From Pseudomonas sp. 10S4 (GTDB taxonomy: Bacteria; Pseudomonadota; Gammaproteobacteria; Pseudomonadales; Pseudomonadaceae): a DNA stretch of 64,000 nt. The translations under genes were made by a program, and so were the position numbers. Each line of letters opens with the position of its first letter. Positions within the stretch are counted from its first letter, which is position 1. Below are positions 26,658 to 35,455 of this stretch, piece by piece. Location of the stretch: NCBI RefSeq assembly GCF_034344865.1, contig NZ_CP133774.1, positions 1,674,001-1,738,000 of the forward strand, in the 5' to 3' direction. The notes beneath the pieces were generated by a model. That model had not been told where the DNA came from. It did not search any database and worked only from the letters and a program-made list of their open reading frames with translations.

Positions 26658-27995
26658 ATGAGCAGCGTGCTGATTCGCAATGCCCGGTTGGTGAACGAAG
26701 GTCGCGCGTTTGACGGCGACCTGCTAGTGAGCAATGGCCGAATCGTCAAGATCGCCAGCAGCATCGAAGGCGAAACGGCAAGCGTGGAAATCGACGCGCT
26801 CGGTCAGTGGTTGCTGCCGGGGATGATTGATGACCAGGTGCATTTCCGAGATCCTGGAGCGCCGGACAAGGGCAGCTTTTACACAGAATCCCGAGCCGCC
26901 GTGGCTGGTGGCATCACCAGCTTCATGGACATGCCGAACACCAATCCGGCCACCCTTACCTTCGAAGCACTCGCCGATAAAAAGCGTCGAGCGGCGATCA
27001 ATTCGGTGGCCAACTACGGCTTTCACTTCGGTGTGAGCAACGACAACCTCGACACCGTTGCCGCGCTCAATCCTTGCGAAGTCGCCGGGGTGAAAGTGTT
27101 CATGGGCGCGTCCACCGGCAACATGCTGGTGGACGATCCGCGGATTCTCGAGCGGCTGTTCGCCGAGGTGCCGACGATTCTGCTGGCCCATTGCGAACAC
27201 ACACCGAGCATCGATGCGAATGCCGCGACCCTGCGAGCGCTGTACGGCGAACGCATTTCTGCCGAGGCCCATCCACTGATCCGCAATGCCGAGGCCTGCT
27301 TTCGTTCCTCCTCATTGGCCGTGGACCTGGCCAAGCGTCATGGCACTCGTCTGCACGTTTTGCACCTGACCACGGAGCGCGAGCTAGCTTTGTTCGAAGA
27401 CAAACCACTGGCGCAGAAACACATCACCGCCGAAGTCTGTCTGCATCATTTGCTGTTCGACGATCGCGACTACCCGCGTCTGGGCAACCTGATCAAGTGC
27501 AACCCGGCGATCAAATCCCGGACCGACCGCGACGCATTGCGCCAAGCCCTGCTGAGCAACCGACTGGATGTCATCGGCAGCGATCATGCGCCCCATACGT
27601 GGGCCGAAAAGCACCGGCCTTACAGTCAGGCGCCGTCCGGTCTGCCGCTGGTGCAACACGCCCTGCCCGCGCTGCTGGAATTGGTCGCTGATGAAGTGCT
27701 GCCAATCGCCACCCTCGTGGCCAAAACCAGTCACCGGGTTGCCGATCTGTTCGCCATCCCCGACCGCGGTTATCTGCGCGAAGGCTATTGGGCTGATCTT
27801 GTTCTGATCAAACCCGAGCCCGACGGCGTCGCCGTTTCCCTACAACCGATCCTCTCTCAATGCGGCTGGACGCCCTTCGCCCAACACCATTTTCGCCACA
27901 GCGTCAGTACCACCCTGGTATCGGGGCAAATTGCCTGGCACGCCAATCGTCTACATGACAGCTGTCAGGGACTGCCCCTGCGCTTCATGCGCTAA
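26658..27995 (+). CDS. Dihydroorotase paralogue (PyrC2/PyrQ)
   Basis: 445 residues from ATG 26658 (MSSVLIRNARLVNEG), two bases after the preceding stop. Amidohydrolase fold: GMIDDQVHFRDPGAPDKGSF, MDMPNTNP, LLAHCEHTPS, LHVLHLTTERE, GSDHAPHTWAEK. The usual DxHxH motif reads D-D-Q-V-H, so the first metal His is Gln (residue 60). Related 445-residue dihydroorotases share this, as far as I recall. It cyclises carbamoyl-aspartate in pyrimidine synthesis and sits in the zinc-starvation run as a substitute for the zinc enzyme PyrC. Confidence 0.92.
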   Translation: MSSVLIRNARLVNEGRAFDGDLLVSNGRIVKIASSIEGETASVEIDALGQWLLPGMIDDQVHFRDPGAPDKGSFYTESRAAVAGGITSFMDMPNTNPATLTFEALADKKRRAAINSVANYGFHFGVSNDNLDTVAALNPCEVAGVKVFMGASTGNMLVDDPRILERLFAEVPTILLAHCEHTPSIDANAATLRALYGERISAEAHPLIRNAEACFRSSSLAVDLAKRHGTRLHVLHLTTERELALFEDKPLAQKHITAEVCLHHLLFDDRDYPRLGNLIKCNPAIKSRTDRDALRQALLSNRLDVIGSDHAPHTWAEKHRPYSQAPSGLPLVQHALPALLELVADEVLPIATLVAKTSHRVADLFAIPDRGYLREGYWADLVLIKPEPDGVAVSLQPILSQCGWTPFAQHHFRHSVSTTLVSGQIAWHANRLHDSCQGLPLRFMR

Positions 27996-28018
27996 CGCCA
28001 CTGCCGAGAACACCCACC

Positions 28019-28912
28019 ATGATCCACATCACCCTGCCCGACGGCTCATTGCGTGAATACGATCAGCCACTGTCCGTGTTCGAAGTGGCGGCGAGTATCG
28101 GGCTCGCGCTGGCCCAAGCGGCAGTCGCCGGTCGGGTCGACGGTGTGTTGGTGGACTGTGGATTCATGATTCAGGGTGATGCGCGGGTCAGTATTGTCAC
28201 GCCTCGGGAACCTGATGGACTGGAGATCGTTCGCCGTTCCTGTGCGCTGATGCTGGCCATGGCAGTCAAACAGTTGCATCCGAATGTGCTGTTGCTGAAG
28301 GGCTCGGCGCTGGGTGACGGGTTCTTTTATGAGTTTGCGATGGAGCGGATGTTATCGCTCGATGATCTGCCACAGATCGAAATGCGCATGCGCATGCTCG
28401 CGGCGACCAACCATTCCATCCGATGCCGGGACCTGTCATCCACCGAACGCTTGTCGGTGTATCGGCTGGGAGACGCCGAGTACTTGACCAACGGTCCACA
28501 TGTTCCCGCCACAAAGGTGCTGCAAGCCTTCGCTCTGGATCATGTCGGCGGCAATTCGCTGCAACGGATTTATGGCACTTGCTGGTCCAGCCAGCAGGAG
28601 TTGGACCATTGGCGAGCACCGCCCCAAGTGATGGTGGTGAACATCGACGAGCGCCAGATCGCGTACACCCAATCGGTGACCGAGGAACTGCGGCGCAGCG
28701 GCGTGCGTGCCCTTGCGGATCTGCGTAACGAGAAAATCGCCTACAAGATTCGCGCGCACAGCGAACGGAGCGTGCCGTACCTGTTGGTGGTCGGAGAGAA
28801 AGAAATGGATGGCGGGTTTGTCAGCGTGCGCAGTTGCAGCGGGGAGGATTTCGGGCGGATGAGGATTGATGAGGTGTGTGGGTTTTTGCATCCCAAGGAT
28901 TGTGGGGTTTGA
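28019..28912 (+). CDS. Threonyl-tRNA synthetase-like protein lacking the catalytic core
   Basis: 297 residues against about 640 for ThrRS. Order: TGS domain (1-61), a ThrRS second N-terminal domain (about 66-198, ending LQRIYGTCWSSQQELDHW), then directly the anticodon-binding domain (about 202-295, QVMVVNIDERQIAY...). The class II aminoacylation core of about 290 residues is absent without a stop or frameshift. The editing zinc ligands are also changed: HxxxH is Leu77 and Met81, and the Cys of CRGPH is Thr157 (His161 kept). It cannot charge tRNA. Roles such as tRNA binding or regulation of thrS expression are open. Last gene of the folE2 run, 23 bp after the dihydroorotase. Confidence 0.9.
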   Translation: MIHITLPDGSLREYDQPLSVFEVAASIGLALAQAAVAGRVDGVLVDCGFMIQGDARVSIVTPREPDGLEIVRRSCALMLAMAVKQLHPNVLLLKGSALGDGFFYEFAMERMLSLDDLPQIEMRMRMLAATNHSIRCRDLSSTERLSVYRLGDAEYLTNGPHVPATKVLQAFALDHVGGNSLQRIYGTCWSSQQELDHWRAPPQVMVVNIDERQIAYTQSVTEELRRSGVRALADLRNEKIAYKIRAHSERSVPYLLVVGEKEMDGGFVSVRSCSGEDFGRMRIDEVCGFLHPKDCGV

Positions 28913-28920
28913 AAGGACGC

Positions 28921-28986
28921 CTTCGCGAGCAAGCCTCGCTCCTACGGATTGCTGATCACCTGTAGGAGCGAGGCTTGCCCGCGAAG
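28921..28986. repeat. REP palindrome
   Basis: 28921-28945 and 28962-28986 are inverted copies with one mismatch (CTTCGCGAGCAAGCCTCGCT). It follows the ThrRS-like gene and sits between convergent genes, so it may end the long folE2 transcript. Confidence 0.88.
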
Positions 28987-28989
28987 CTT

Positions 28990-29511
28990 TTAGGCTCTGG
29001 GCTTCACAGTCCCGCAATCCTGCCCCAACCACACCGCACGCGTATCGAGGCTACCCTTTTGCTGAATGCCGGTGGCGTTGAACGTACCGTTAACCTTGGT
29101 AGTGAACTCACGATCACTGAGGAACGTCGCCACACCCGCGCCTTGCGCTTTCGGGCAGCTGAAGCGGAATTTCCACTGGTTGCCGTTACGGTCGGTAATT
29201 TCCTGCTTGCAACCCGATTGCGGGTCCGTCAGCGGAATGTTGTCGGACGCCACCTGGGCTTGAGTCAGGCACGCCCGAATCCCTTTGCCGCCCATGGTGA
29301 TGCCCTGCTTCTCCAGTTGCGCCCGTTGTTCCGGGGTCATCTGGCTTTGCAGCTGGCCAAGGATCAATTGCAGATCCGGCAGGTCCTGGTTATCAACCTT
29401 CATGTTGCTCGAGGTCAATTCCCACAAACCCGGCTGCAGCATCTGCGCCTGAGCGGCCACAGGAAGGGACAAACCAAGGGCCATGGCCAAACCCAGCAGA
29501 CGAACGTTCAT
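28990..29511 (-). CDS. DUF3617 periplasmic protein
   Basis: 173 residues from ATG 29511, with AGGAGTTACTCG upstream. Signal peptide MNVRLLGLAMALGLSLPVAA. The mature part begins MLQPGLWELTSSNMKVD, the DUF3617 start; then CLTQAQV, GCKQEIT, FSCPKA and a late DCGTV suggest two disulfides. Function unknown. Convergent with the ThrRS-like gene. Confidence 0.87.
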   Translation of the reverse strand: MNVRLLGLAMALGLSLPVAAQAQMLQPGLWELTSSNMKVDNQDLPDLQLILGQLQSQMTPEQRAQLEKQGITMGGKGIRACLTQAQVASDNIPLTDPQSGCKQEITDRNGNQWKFRFSCPKAQGAGVATFLSDREFTTKVNGTFNATGIQQKGSLDTRAVWLGQDCGTVKPRA

Positions 29512-29642
29512 CGAGTAACTCCTGATCAATAGTGGCCGTTAGACGTCAGCCATGTGCTTCGGTTCATGGGCCAATTAAATAGCGACATTCTGCACGGAAC
29601 ATGGTCTTTTACGCATTGAATCTTCAGGAGCAAGGTTGCCCC

Positions 29643-31082
29643 ATGGATTATTTTGGACCGCATATTTTCGGTTACATGATTGCGCTACTGCACTCGCTGG
29701 GCCTGATCGCCGCCATCCACGCCGTGTTGACCGTTCGAACCGCCCAAGGCTCGATCGCCTGGGCCCTGTCGTTGCTGTTTATTCCCTACCTCACGCTTAT
29801 TCCGTACCTGGTCTTCGGTCGTAGCACCTTCGACGGTTACATCAAGGCCCGGCGCCAGGCCAACGAAGAAATGCGCAAGGCCATTTCCGAGCTGAATTGG
29901 CGACCCTGGGTCGAAGAAGCCCTGACCGCTCGCGCGTCGAATGCCTACGCGTCCTTGAGGGCGATGCCAAAACTGGGGCGCATGCCGTGCCTGGCTAACA
30001 ACGAAGTGCGCCTGCTGATCAACGGAACAGCCACCTTCGAGGCGATCTTCGATGCCATCAACCACGCAAAAGAAGCGGTGCTGATCCAGTTTTTCATCAT
30101 CCACGACGACCGGCTCGGCCAACGCCTGCAAACCCTATTGCTGAAAAAAGCCGCCGAAGGCGTGGCGATTTATCTGCTGTACGACCGTATTGGCAGCCAC
30201 TCGTTGCCCCATAGCTACGTGCAGCCGTTGCGCGATGCTGGCGTCGAGGTCAAGGCGTTCGCCACCCGCAGCGGCTGGCTCAACCGGTTCCAGGTCAACT
30301 TCCGTAACCATCGCAAGATCGTCGTGGTCGACGGCGTGCTGGGTTTCGTCGGCGGCCACAACGTTGGTGACGAATACATGGGCGAGAAACCGCCCCTGGC
30401 GCCATGGCGCGATACTCACGTGCAAGTGCGCGGGCCGGTGGTGGCCAGCATGCAGGAATCTTTTGCTGAAGACTGGTTCTGGGCCGCGCGTTCACTGCCG
30501 CCGCTGATCCTGCCGGACGTGTACCCGGACGACGGCGTGCTGTGCCAATTGCTCGCCAGCGGCCCGGCGGATTCCTACGAAACCTGTTCGCTGTTCTTCG
30601 TCGAAGCCATTCACGCGGCGACTGAGCGGGTGTGGATCACCAGTCCTTACTTCATTCCGGACGAAGCGGTATTCGCCGCTTTACGCCTGGCGGTACTGCG
30701 CGGTGTGGACGTGCGATTGCTGCTGCCGTCGCGCCCGGATCACCGGATCGTCTATGCCGCGTCCAGTCTCTACGCGTTCGAAGCCGTTCGCGCAGGCGTG
30801 CGGGTGTTCCGTTATCAGCCCGGATTCCTGCATCAGAAAGTGGTGTTGATCGACAGCGAAATCAGCGCCATCGGCAGCGCCAACCTGGACAACCGCTCGT
30901 TCCGGCTGAATTTCGAAGTGATGTTGTTGACCGTAGACAGCGTGTTCGCCGCCGAGGTGGAACAAATGCTCAACGATGATTTCGACCAGGCCCACGAGAT
31001 CGCCAAAGAAGAAAGCCGGGAGACCCACCGCCTGCAACAAGTCGGCATGCGGGTCGCCCGGCTGATTTCACCGATCCTTTAA
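29643..31082 (+). CDS. cls: Cardiolipin synthase
   Basis: 479 residues from ATG 29643 ([20 protein letters not shown]), with CAGGAGCAAGG upstream; an earlier in-frame start at 29601 lacks a site. Two N-terminal membrane helices, then two phospholipase D motifs: [20 protein letters not shown] and [20 protein letters not shown] (HxKxxxxD). It joins two phosphatidylglycerol molecules into cardiolipin. The stop overlaps that of the convergent cyclopropane synthase gene by 4 bp. Confidence 0.95.
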   Translation: MDYFGPHIFGYMIALLHSLGLIAAIHAVLTVRTAQGSIAWALSLLFIPYLTLIPYLVFGRSTFDGYIKARRQANEEMRKAISELNWRPWVEEALTARASNAYASLRAMPKLGRMPCLANNEVRLLINGTATFEAIFDAINHAKEAVLIQFFIIHDDRLGQRLQTLLLKKAAEGVAIYLLYDRIGSHSLPHSYVQPLRDAGVEVKAFATRSGWLNRFQVNFRNHRKIVVVDGVLGFVGGHNVGDEYMGEKPPLAPWRDTHVQVRGPVVASMQESFAEDWFWAARSLPPLILPDVYPDDGVLCQLLASGPADSYETCSLFFVEAIHAATERVWITSPYFIPDEAVFAALRLAVLRGVDVRLLLPSRPDHRIVYAASSLYAFEAVRAGVRVFRYQPGFLHQKVVLIDSEISAIGSANLDNRSFRLNFEVMLLTVDSVFAAEVEQMLNDDFDQAHEIAKEESRETHRLQQVGMRVARLISPIL

Positions 31083-32263
31083 GGCGTGTAGATGTCGTCC
31101 CGGGTCCAAGGCAGTTCATGACTGCCGTCCGGGTGTGCTTTCACCGCGAGGATCTGGTGCAGGTTGATCCAGCCTTTGGCGAACGCGTAAGCGCAACCGG
31201 CCAGGTACAGCCGCCAGATCCGTAGCGTCTGTTCCGGCACCTGTTTGGCGGCAGCTTCCAGGTTGTCTTCCAGGCGTTCGCTCCAGTGATCGAGGGTACG
31301 CGCGTAATGCAGGCGCAGACTCTCGACATCGACGATTTCCAACCCCACTTCGCTGATCTCGGCAGAGATCATTGAAAGGTGTGGCAGCTCGCCGTTGGGG
31401 AACACGTACTTCTCGATGAAATCACCGGCACCGCGTCCGACAGGTCGGCCGTCAGTGTGCTTGGCGGTGATCCCGTGGTTCATCACCAGACCTCCCTCCT
31501 TCACCGCGCCGAACAGGACCTTGCAGTACTCGGTCAGGTTCGCATGGCCGACGTGCTCGAACATGCCAACGCTGACCACCTTGTCGAAACGCCCGTCCTG
31601 CGGCAAATCGCGGTAGTCGAGCAGTTGCAGTTCAACCAGATCTTCCAGCCCTTCTTCTTTAACCCGTTCACGGGCCAGGGCCAGTTGCTCTTTGCTAAGG
31701 GTAATACCGAACACCTTCGCGCCGAATTCCCGGGCCGCATACCGCGCCAACCCGCCCCAGCCGCAACCCACATCCAGCAAGTAATCGCCCGGTTGCAGGC
31801 GCAGCTTGCGGCACAGATGCCGGAATTTGGCTTGCTGGGCTTGTTCCAGCGTCTCGCTGCCGGTCTCGAAATAGGCGCAGGAATACGCCATGTCGCTGTC
31901 GAGCCACAGCTGGTAAAACGCGTTGGAAAGGTCGTAGTGATAGGAAATCGCTTTGGCGTCGGTTTCCTTGTCGTGGACGAGGCGCACCGGCTGACTGTCG
32001 GCGTCACCCAACATGGCCTGGCTCCACTCATCACAGACGCGGATCACATCGCTGATTGAGCCTTCCAGCTCAAGTTTGCCTTCGACAAATGCCGCCCCCA
32101 ACAAGTCGAGGCTAGGATGCGTGAACTGGGAAACCAGTTGCGGGTCCTTGACCACAATAGTGACGCTGGGCGTCGGCCCCAGATTGAATTCATGGCCGTC
32201 CCAGAGTCGCAGGCGAAGCGGTAGCTGCAGATTCTGTAAGGCCGGTGGAAGTTGCGCGAGCAT
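31079..32263 (-). CDS. Cyclopropane-fatty-acyl-phospholipid synthase family protein
   Basis: 394 residues. The N-terminal lipid-binding part contains [22 protein letters not shown], followed by the SAM motif [20 protein letters not shown], then the Cfa-type [20 protein letters not shown]. It methylenates unsaturated acyl chains in membrane phospholipids, a stationary-phase trait. Convergent with cardiolipin synthase, so two membrane-lipid enzymes share a tail-to-tail junction. The 5' region has two dyads (see next entries). Confidence 0.92.
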   Translation of the reverse strand: MLAQLPPALQNLQLPLRLRLWDGHEFNLGPTPSVTIVVKDPQLVSQFTHPSLDLLGAAFVEGKLELEGSISDVIRVCDEWSQAMLGDADSQPVRLVHDKETDAKAISYHYDLSNAFYQLWLDSDMAYSCAYFETGSETLEQAQQAKFRHLCRKLRLQPGDYLLDVGCGWGGLARYAAREFGAKVFGITLSKEQLALARERVKEEGLEDLVELQLLDYRDLPQDGRFDKVVSVGMFEHVGHANLTEYCKVLFGAVKEGGLVMNHGITAKHTDGRPVGRGAGDFIEKYVFPNGELPHLSMISAEISEVGLEIVDVESLRLHYARTLDHWSERLEDNLEAAAKQVPEQTLRIWRLYLAGCAYAFAKGWINLHQILAVKAHPDGSHELPWTRDDIYTP

Positions 32264-32280
32264 GGATAATCCCCCTTATT

Positions 32281-32342
32281 TCAGACGTCTGATCTGAGGG
32301 TAGACCATCTTAGAAAATTAGCTGGCTATCGAATTAATAGCC
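32281..32342. promoter_or_regulatory. Promoter region of the cyclopropane synthase gene with two dyads
   Basis: TCAGACGTCTGA (32281-32292) is a perfect 12-bp palindrome 18 bp before the start codon. GGCTAT...ATAGCC (32324-32342) is a second dyad 60-80 bp upstream. Minus-strand A/T-rich sequence between them could hold the -10 region. No regulator can be named. Confidence 0.4.
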
Positions 32343-32384
32343 TTTTTCTATAACTCGCGGCGCTCGAGACAGCCGTCGCGACCT

Positions 32385-32425
32385 AAAAAACAAATGGCCC
32401 ACACCTAGATGACTACGATGTGGGC
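32385..32425 (-). terminator. Probable terminator of the SPFH-ATPase operon
   Basis: GCCCACA (32397-32403) pairs with TGTGGGC (32419-32425). Read on the minus strand the hairpin is followed, after five bases, by GTTTTTTAGG. It lies 65 bp past the stop of the P1B ATPase gene. Confidence 0.6.
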
Positions 32426-32489
32426 GCACAGTTCTAAAAAGTTGCTGGCGCCGTAAGCTCCCGGTTTAGAGCCTTCACTCGCGGCGGAC

Positions 32490-34400
32490 TCAAACTTCGT
32501 CTTTGAGCTTGAGCAAAGGCTCCTGAAACCGCAGCAAACGCCCGGCGTTGCCCAACACCAGCAAGGTGCTCAGGTTGTGCAGCAACGCCGCAATCATCGC
32601 TCCCGCCGCACCCAGCCAACCGAAAGCTGCGAAGGCGACAATCGCCAAGGTCCAACCCAGGCCGATGATCACGTTCACTTGCAGCGTTTGCCGGCACTGG
32701 CGACTCAACCGTACACAGGTACCGAGCCGACGCAGGTCGCTGCCGATCAGCACAATGTCTGCCGAAGCCAGCGCGATATCCGCGCCGCCGGCGCCCATGG
32801 CCACACCGACAACACCGGCCTTCAGTGCCAGGGAATCGTTGATGCCGTCACCGACCACCATCGGCCGGAAGCCACTGCCGATTTCCGTCAGTACACGATT
32901 GAGTTTGTCCTCGGGCAACGCCTGAGCTTCGACATCGCTGATACCGACATCCCGAGCCAGTGTATGCGCGACACTTTGTCGATCGCCCGTGAGCAACAAC
33001 TGCCGACCCAAGCCAAGCTCGCGCAACTCGTTCAAGGCAAAGCGTGCTTCAGGTTTGACCGTGTCCGCCAGCAACAGCCAGGCGAGGAATTCACCGTCAA
33101 GCGCCAGCCCAGCAATCGGCCCGTCGTGTTCCGGAACGGCCGAAGTGTCGATGCCCAACTGCGCAAACAACTCCGGACGACCGAGTGCTGCCTCGCCCTG
33201 CTCCGTCATTGCCACCACGCCCAGCCCTTGGCGTTCGTGAATGTCCGAGAGCAGCAGGAAATGCTCCTGAGTGACCAGGCTGGCCAACGCACGGCTGACC
33301 GGGTGACTGCTCGCCGAACCAAGACTGGCGGCGAGTTTCAGCACGTGGCTGCGATCCTCCAACGGGCTATCGATGGATTGCAGACGCAAGGTGCCAAAGG
33401 TCAGCGTCCCGGTCTTGTCCACGACCAGTGACGTCAGGTCCGCCAGCTCTTCGAGGAACGCCGAGCTGCGAATCAGAATCCCGTGACGCGCCGCTACTGC
33501 TACGCCGGCAATCGCCGTGGCCGGTGCCGACAGCACCAGCGCACACGGGCAAGCCGCCACCAACACCGCCAACATTGCCTGGGCATCGTTGGTGACAAAC
33601 CAGGTCACTGCCGCCAGCAGCAACACCAACACCATATAGCTGCCAGCGTAACGTTCCAGCAAACGGGTGATTGGTGGTTTGGAACGCTCGGCGCTTTGCA
33701 TCAGCGCGATCACTTTACCGAGGGTCGACTCGTTGCCAGTGCGGGTCACTTCAATGCGCAGCAAGCCATCGAGGTTGATCGCACCGCCGAATACCGCCAT
33801 GCCGACCACCGCTTCCAACGGCACCGACTCGCCGGTGATTGATGCGGTGTCGAGACTCGCCTGACCGGACAACACCCGACCATCCGCCGGTACTCGATCC
33901 CCGGCGCGCACCTCCACAATGTCACCAGCCTTGAGCGTGCCGTTGTCGACTTCGACAATGGCGCCGTCCGCCTGAAGCTTGCGCGCATGGCTGCGGGTCA
34001 ATTTGCCGAGGGCGTGAATCGCTTCCTGGGAACCGATCACACTGCGCTCTTCCAGCACATGGCCGAAAATCATGATGATCGGCAGCAACGCTGCCGTGAG
34101 CAAATCACCGGTGGCCCAGGCACCGAGCATGGCCAGGGCGATCAGTTGATCGGTGATCCCGTGCAGGCTCGGGTAGCGCAAGCTGTACCAGGCCGAACGC
34201 ATCACCGGCACAGCGACCAGTACCGAGGCGAATCCCAGCAGCAATTGACTGACACCGGTCTGCTCCGGAGAGAACCAGCGCCAGATCAGACCCAACCCGA
34301 GCAAGCCGAGGGCGAGCATCGCCAAGGTCAGTTGGCGCGCAGCGCTGCGTTGCTCAGCCGAGGACAACATGCTCGGTGCGGCGGCGGTGTGGGCAGTCAT
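32490..34400 (-). CDS. P1B-type heavy-metal translocating ATPase
   Basis: 636 residues; no N-terminal HMA or CxxC metal domain. Membrane helices surround TGES (189-192, actuator), CPC (284-286, in VAACPCALVLSAPATAIAGV), DKTGT (328-332, phosphorylation site) and GDGINDS (hinge). In the last helix, where the zinc pump ZntA has its conserved Asp, this protein has His608-Asn609 (ALLHNLSTLLVLGNAGRLL), so it is not a standard zinc/cadmium type. Last gene of a four-gene overlapping operon with three SPFH proteins (start overlaps the previous stop, ATGA). Metal and direction unknown; context suggests zinc handling. Confidence 0.9.
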   Translation of the reverse strand: MTAHTAAAPSMLSSAEQRSAARQLTLAMLALGLLGLGLIWRWFSPEQTGVSQLLLGFASVLVAVPVMRSAWYSLRYPSLHGITDQLIALAMLGAWATGDLLTAALLPIIMIFGHVLEERSVIGSQEAIHALGKLTRSHARKLQADGAIVEVDNGTLKAGDIVEVRAGDRVPADGRVLSGQASLDTASITGESVPLEAVVGMAVFGGAINLDGLLRIEVTRTGNESTLGKVIALMQSAERSKPPITRLLERYAGSYMVLVLLLAAVTWFVTNDAQAMLAVLVAACPCALVLSAPATAIAGVAVAARHGILIRSSAFLEELADLTSLVVDKTGTLTFGTLRLQSIDSPLEDRSHVLKLAASLGSASSHPVSRALASLVTQEHFLLLSDIHERQGLGVVAMTEQGEAALGRPELFAQLGIDTSAVPEHDGPIAGLALDGEFLAWLLLADTVKPEARFALNELRELGLGRQLLLTGDRQSVAHTLARDVGISDVEAQALPEDKLNRVLTEIGSGFRPMVVGDGINDSLALKAGVVGVAMGAGGADIALASADIVLIGSDLRRLGTCVRLSRQCRQTLQVNVIIGLGWTLAIVAFAAFGWLGAAGAMIAALLHNLSTLLVLGNAGRLLRFQEPLLKLKDEV

Positions 34401-35455
34401 TGTGCAGCTCCCTGAATGATCAGGCGGGAATCGTCTTTCGGATCGACCGTGGTCACCGAGCCAGCCTGACCGAGAATCTTCGGCATCCGCTCACGGTAAA
34501 TGCGCAGCAACATTTGCGGGTCAGTGCCCTGCTGTTGCGCCTTGGCCAGGCTCAGTACCGTCGCGGTATCCGCCGAGGCTTTGGCCAGTCGCTCGCTCGC
34601 TTGGGCATGCGCCACTTGCAGGGCACGGTCGGCTTGTTCGTTGGCGGTCTGAGTGAGTTTCTCGGCTTCGGTACGTGCGTTGGCTACTGCTTTGTCGGCT
34701 TGCTGACCGGCGGTCAGCACGGCGTTGAATGCGTTTACTGCCGGGCCGGGCAGACTCGATTGCACGTCGACGCGAGCAACTTCAATACCGATTCCCTGCC
34801 CCGTCGCCGTCAGTTCGGCGAGGCGTTGGTTGATGCCTTGCACCAGATCACCGCGCAAGCGTTCACGACGTTCGGCAGCCTTGTTATCGGCGCCGATCAG
34901 TTCGGGACGTGCAACCAGAATGGTGTCCAGATCGCGCGCGGCGGTGAGCGCCACGGCGCTGCGAGTAACCAAGCGATCGAGTGCCGGCAGCACATGTTCG
35001 CCCTGAAGGACGAAGGCGTACGGCTCGGTGACTTTGTAAAACACCCGCACATCCAGTTGCACCACGCCGGCATCACCGGTCAGCAGATAACCGGAGCCCG
35101 CCAGTGCATCACTGAGCGGAGTGGCAAACGTGGCGACGCGATCAGCCTGCAACGCCACATCGCTGCGCAACAGATTTTCCACTCGACGCTCGATGACCCG
35201 ATCCGCCGCCGGCAACAAAATCACCTGCTCAAACGGACGCGGCCACGCCAACAACAGACCGGCATTCTGGACGCGACTCAGGGCTCCAAAGTGTAAAACC
35301 ACGGCACGATTCTGCGGGTCGATCTGCCGCACATTGGAGAACGCCCAGGCCAAAGCGGCCAGCACTGTCACCGCGTACAGCGCCAGAAAAGCCAGACGCC
35401 CGGCCTGAATCCAAGGGCTGCTTAACTCATTTGTTCCACGTGGAACCAAATTCAT
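34397..35455 (-). CDS. SPFH-domain protein, HflC/HflK-like (third of three)
   Basis: 352 residues. One membrane helix (FLALYAVTVLAALAWAFSNV) then an SPFH/band-7 domain (VRQIDPQNRAVVLHFGAL...) and a long Ala/Glu/Gln-rich coiled coil (about 250-320). HflK/HflC proteins form a membrane cage around FtsH protease. This set is separate from the canonical hflKC locus. ATGA overlaps on both sides indicate tight coupling. Confidence 0.87.
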   Translation of the reverse strand: MNLVPRGTNELSSPWIQAGRLAFLALYAVTVLAALAWAFSNVRQIDPQNRAVVLHFGALSRVQNAGLLLAWPRPFEQVILLPAADRVIERRVENLLRSDVALQADRVATFATPLSDALAGSGYLLTGDAGVVQLDVRVFYKVTEPYAFVLQGEHVLPALDRLVTRSAVALTAARDLDTILVARPELIGADNKAAERRERLRGDLVQGINQRLAELTATGQGIGIEVARVDVQSSLPGPAVNAFNAVLTAGQQADKAVANARTEAEKLTQTANEQADRALQVAHAQASERLAKASADTATVLSLAKAQQQGTDPQMLLRIYRERMPKILGQAGSVTTVDPKDDSRLIIQGAAQ

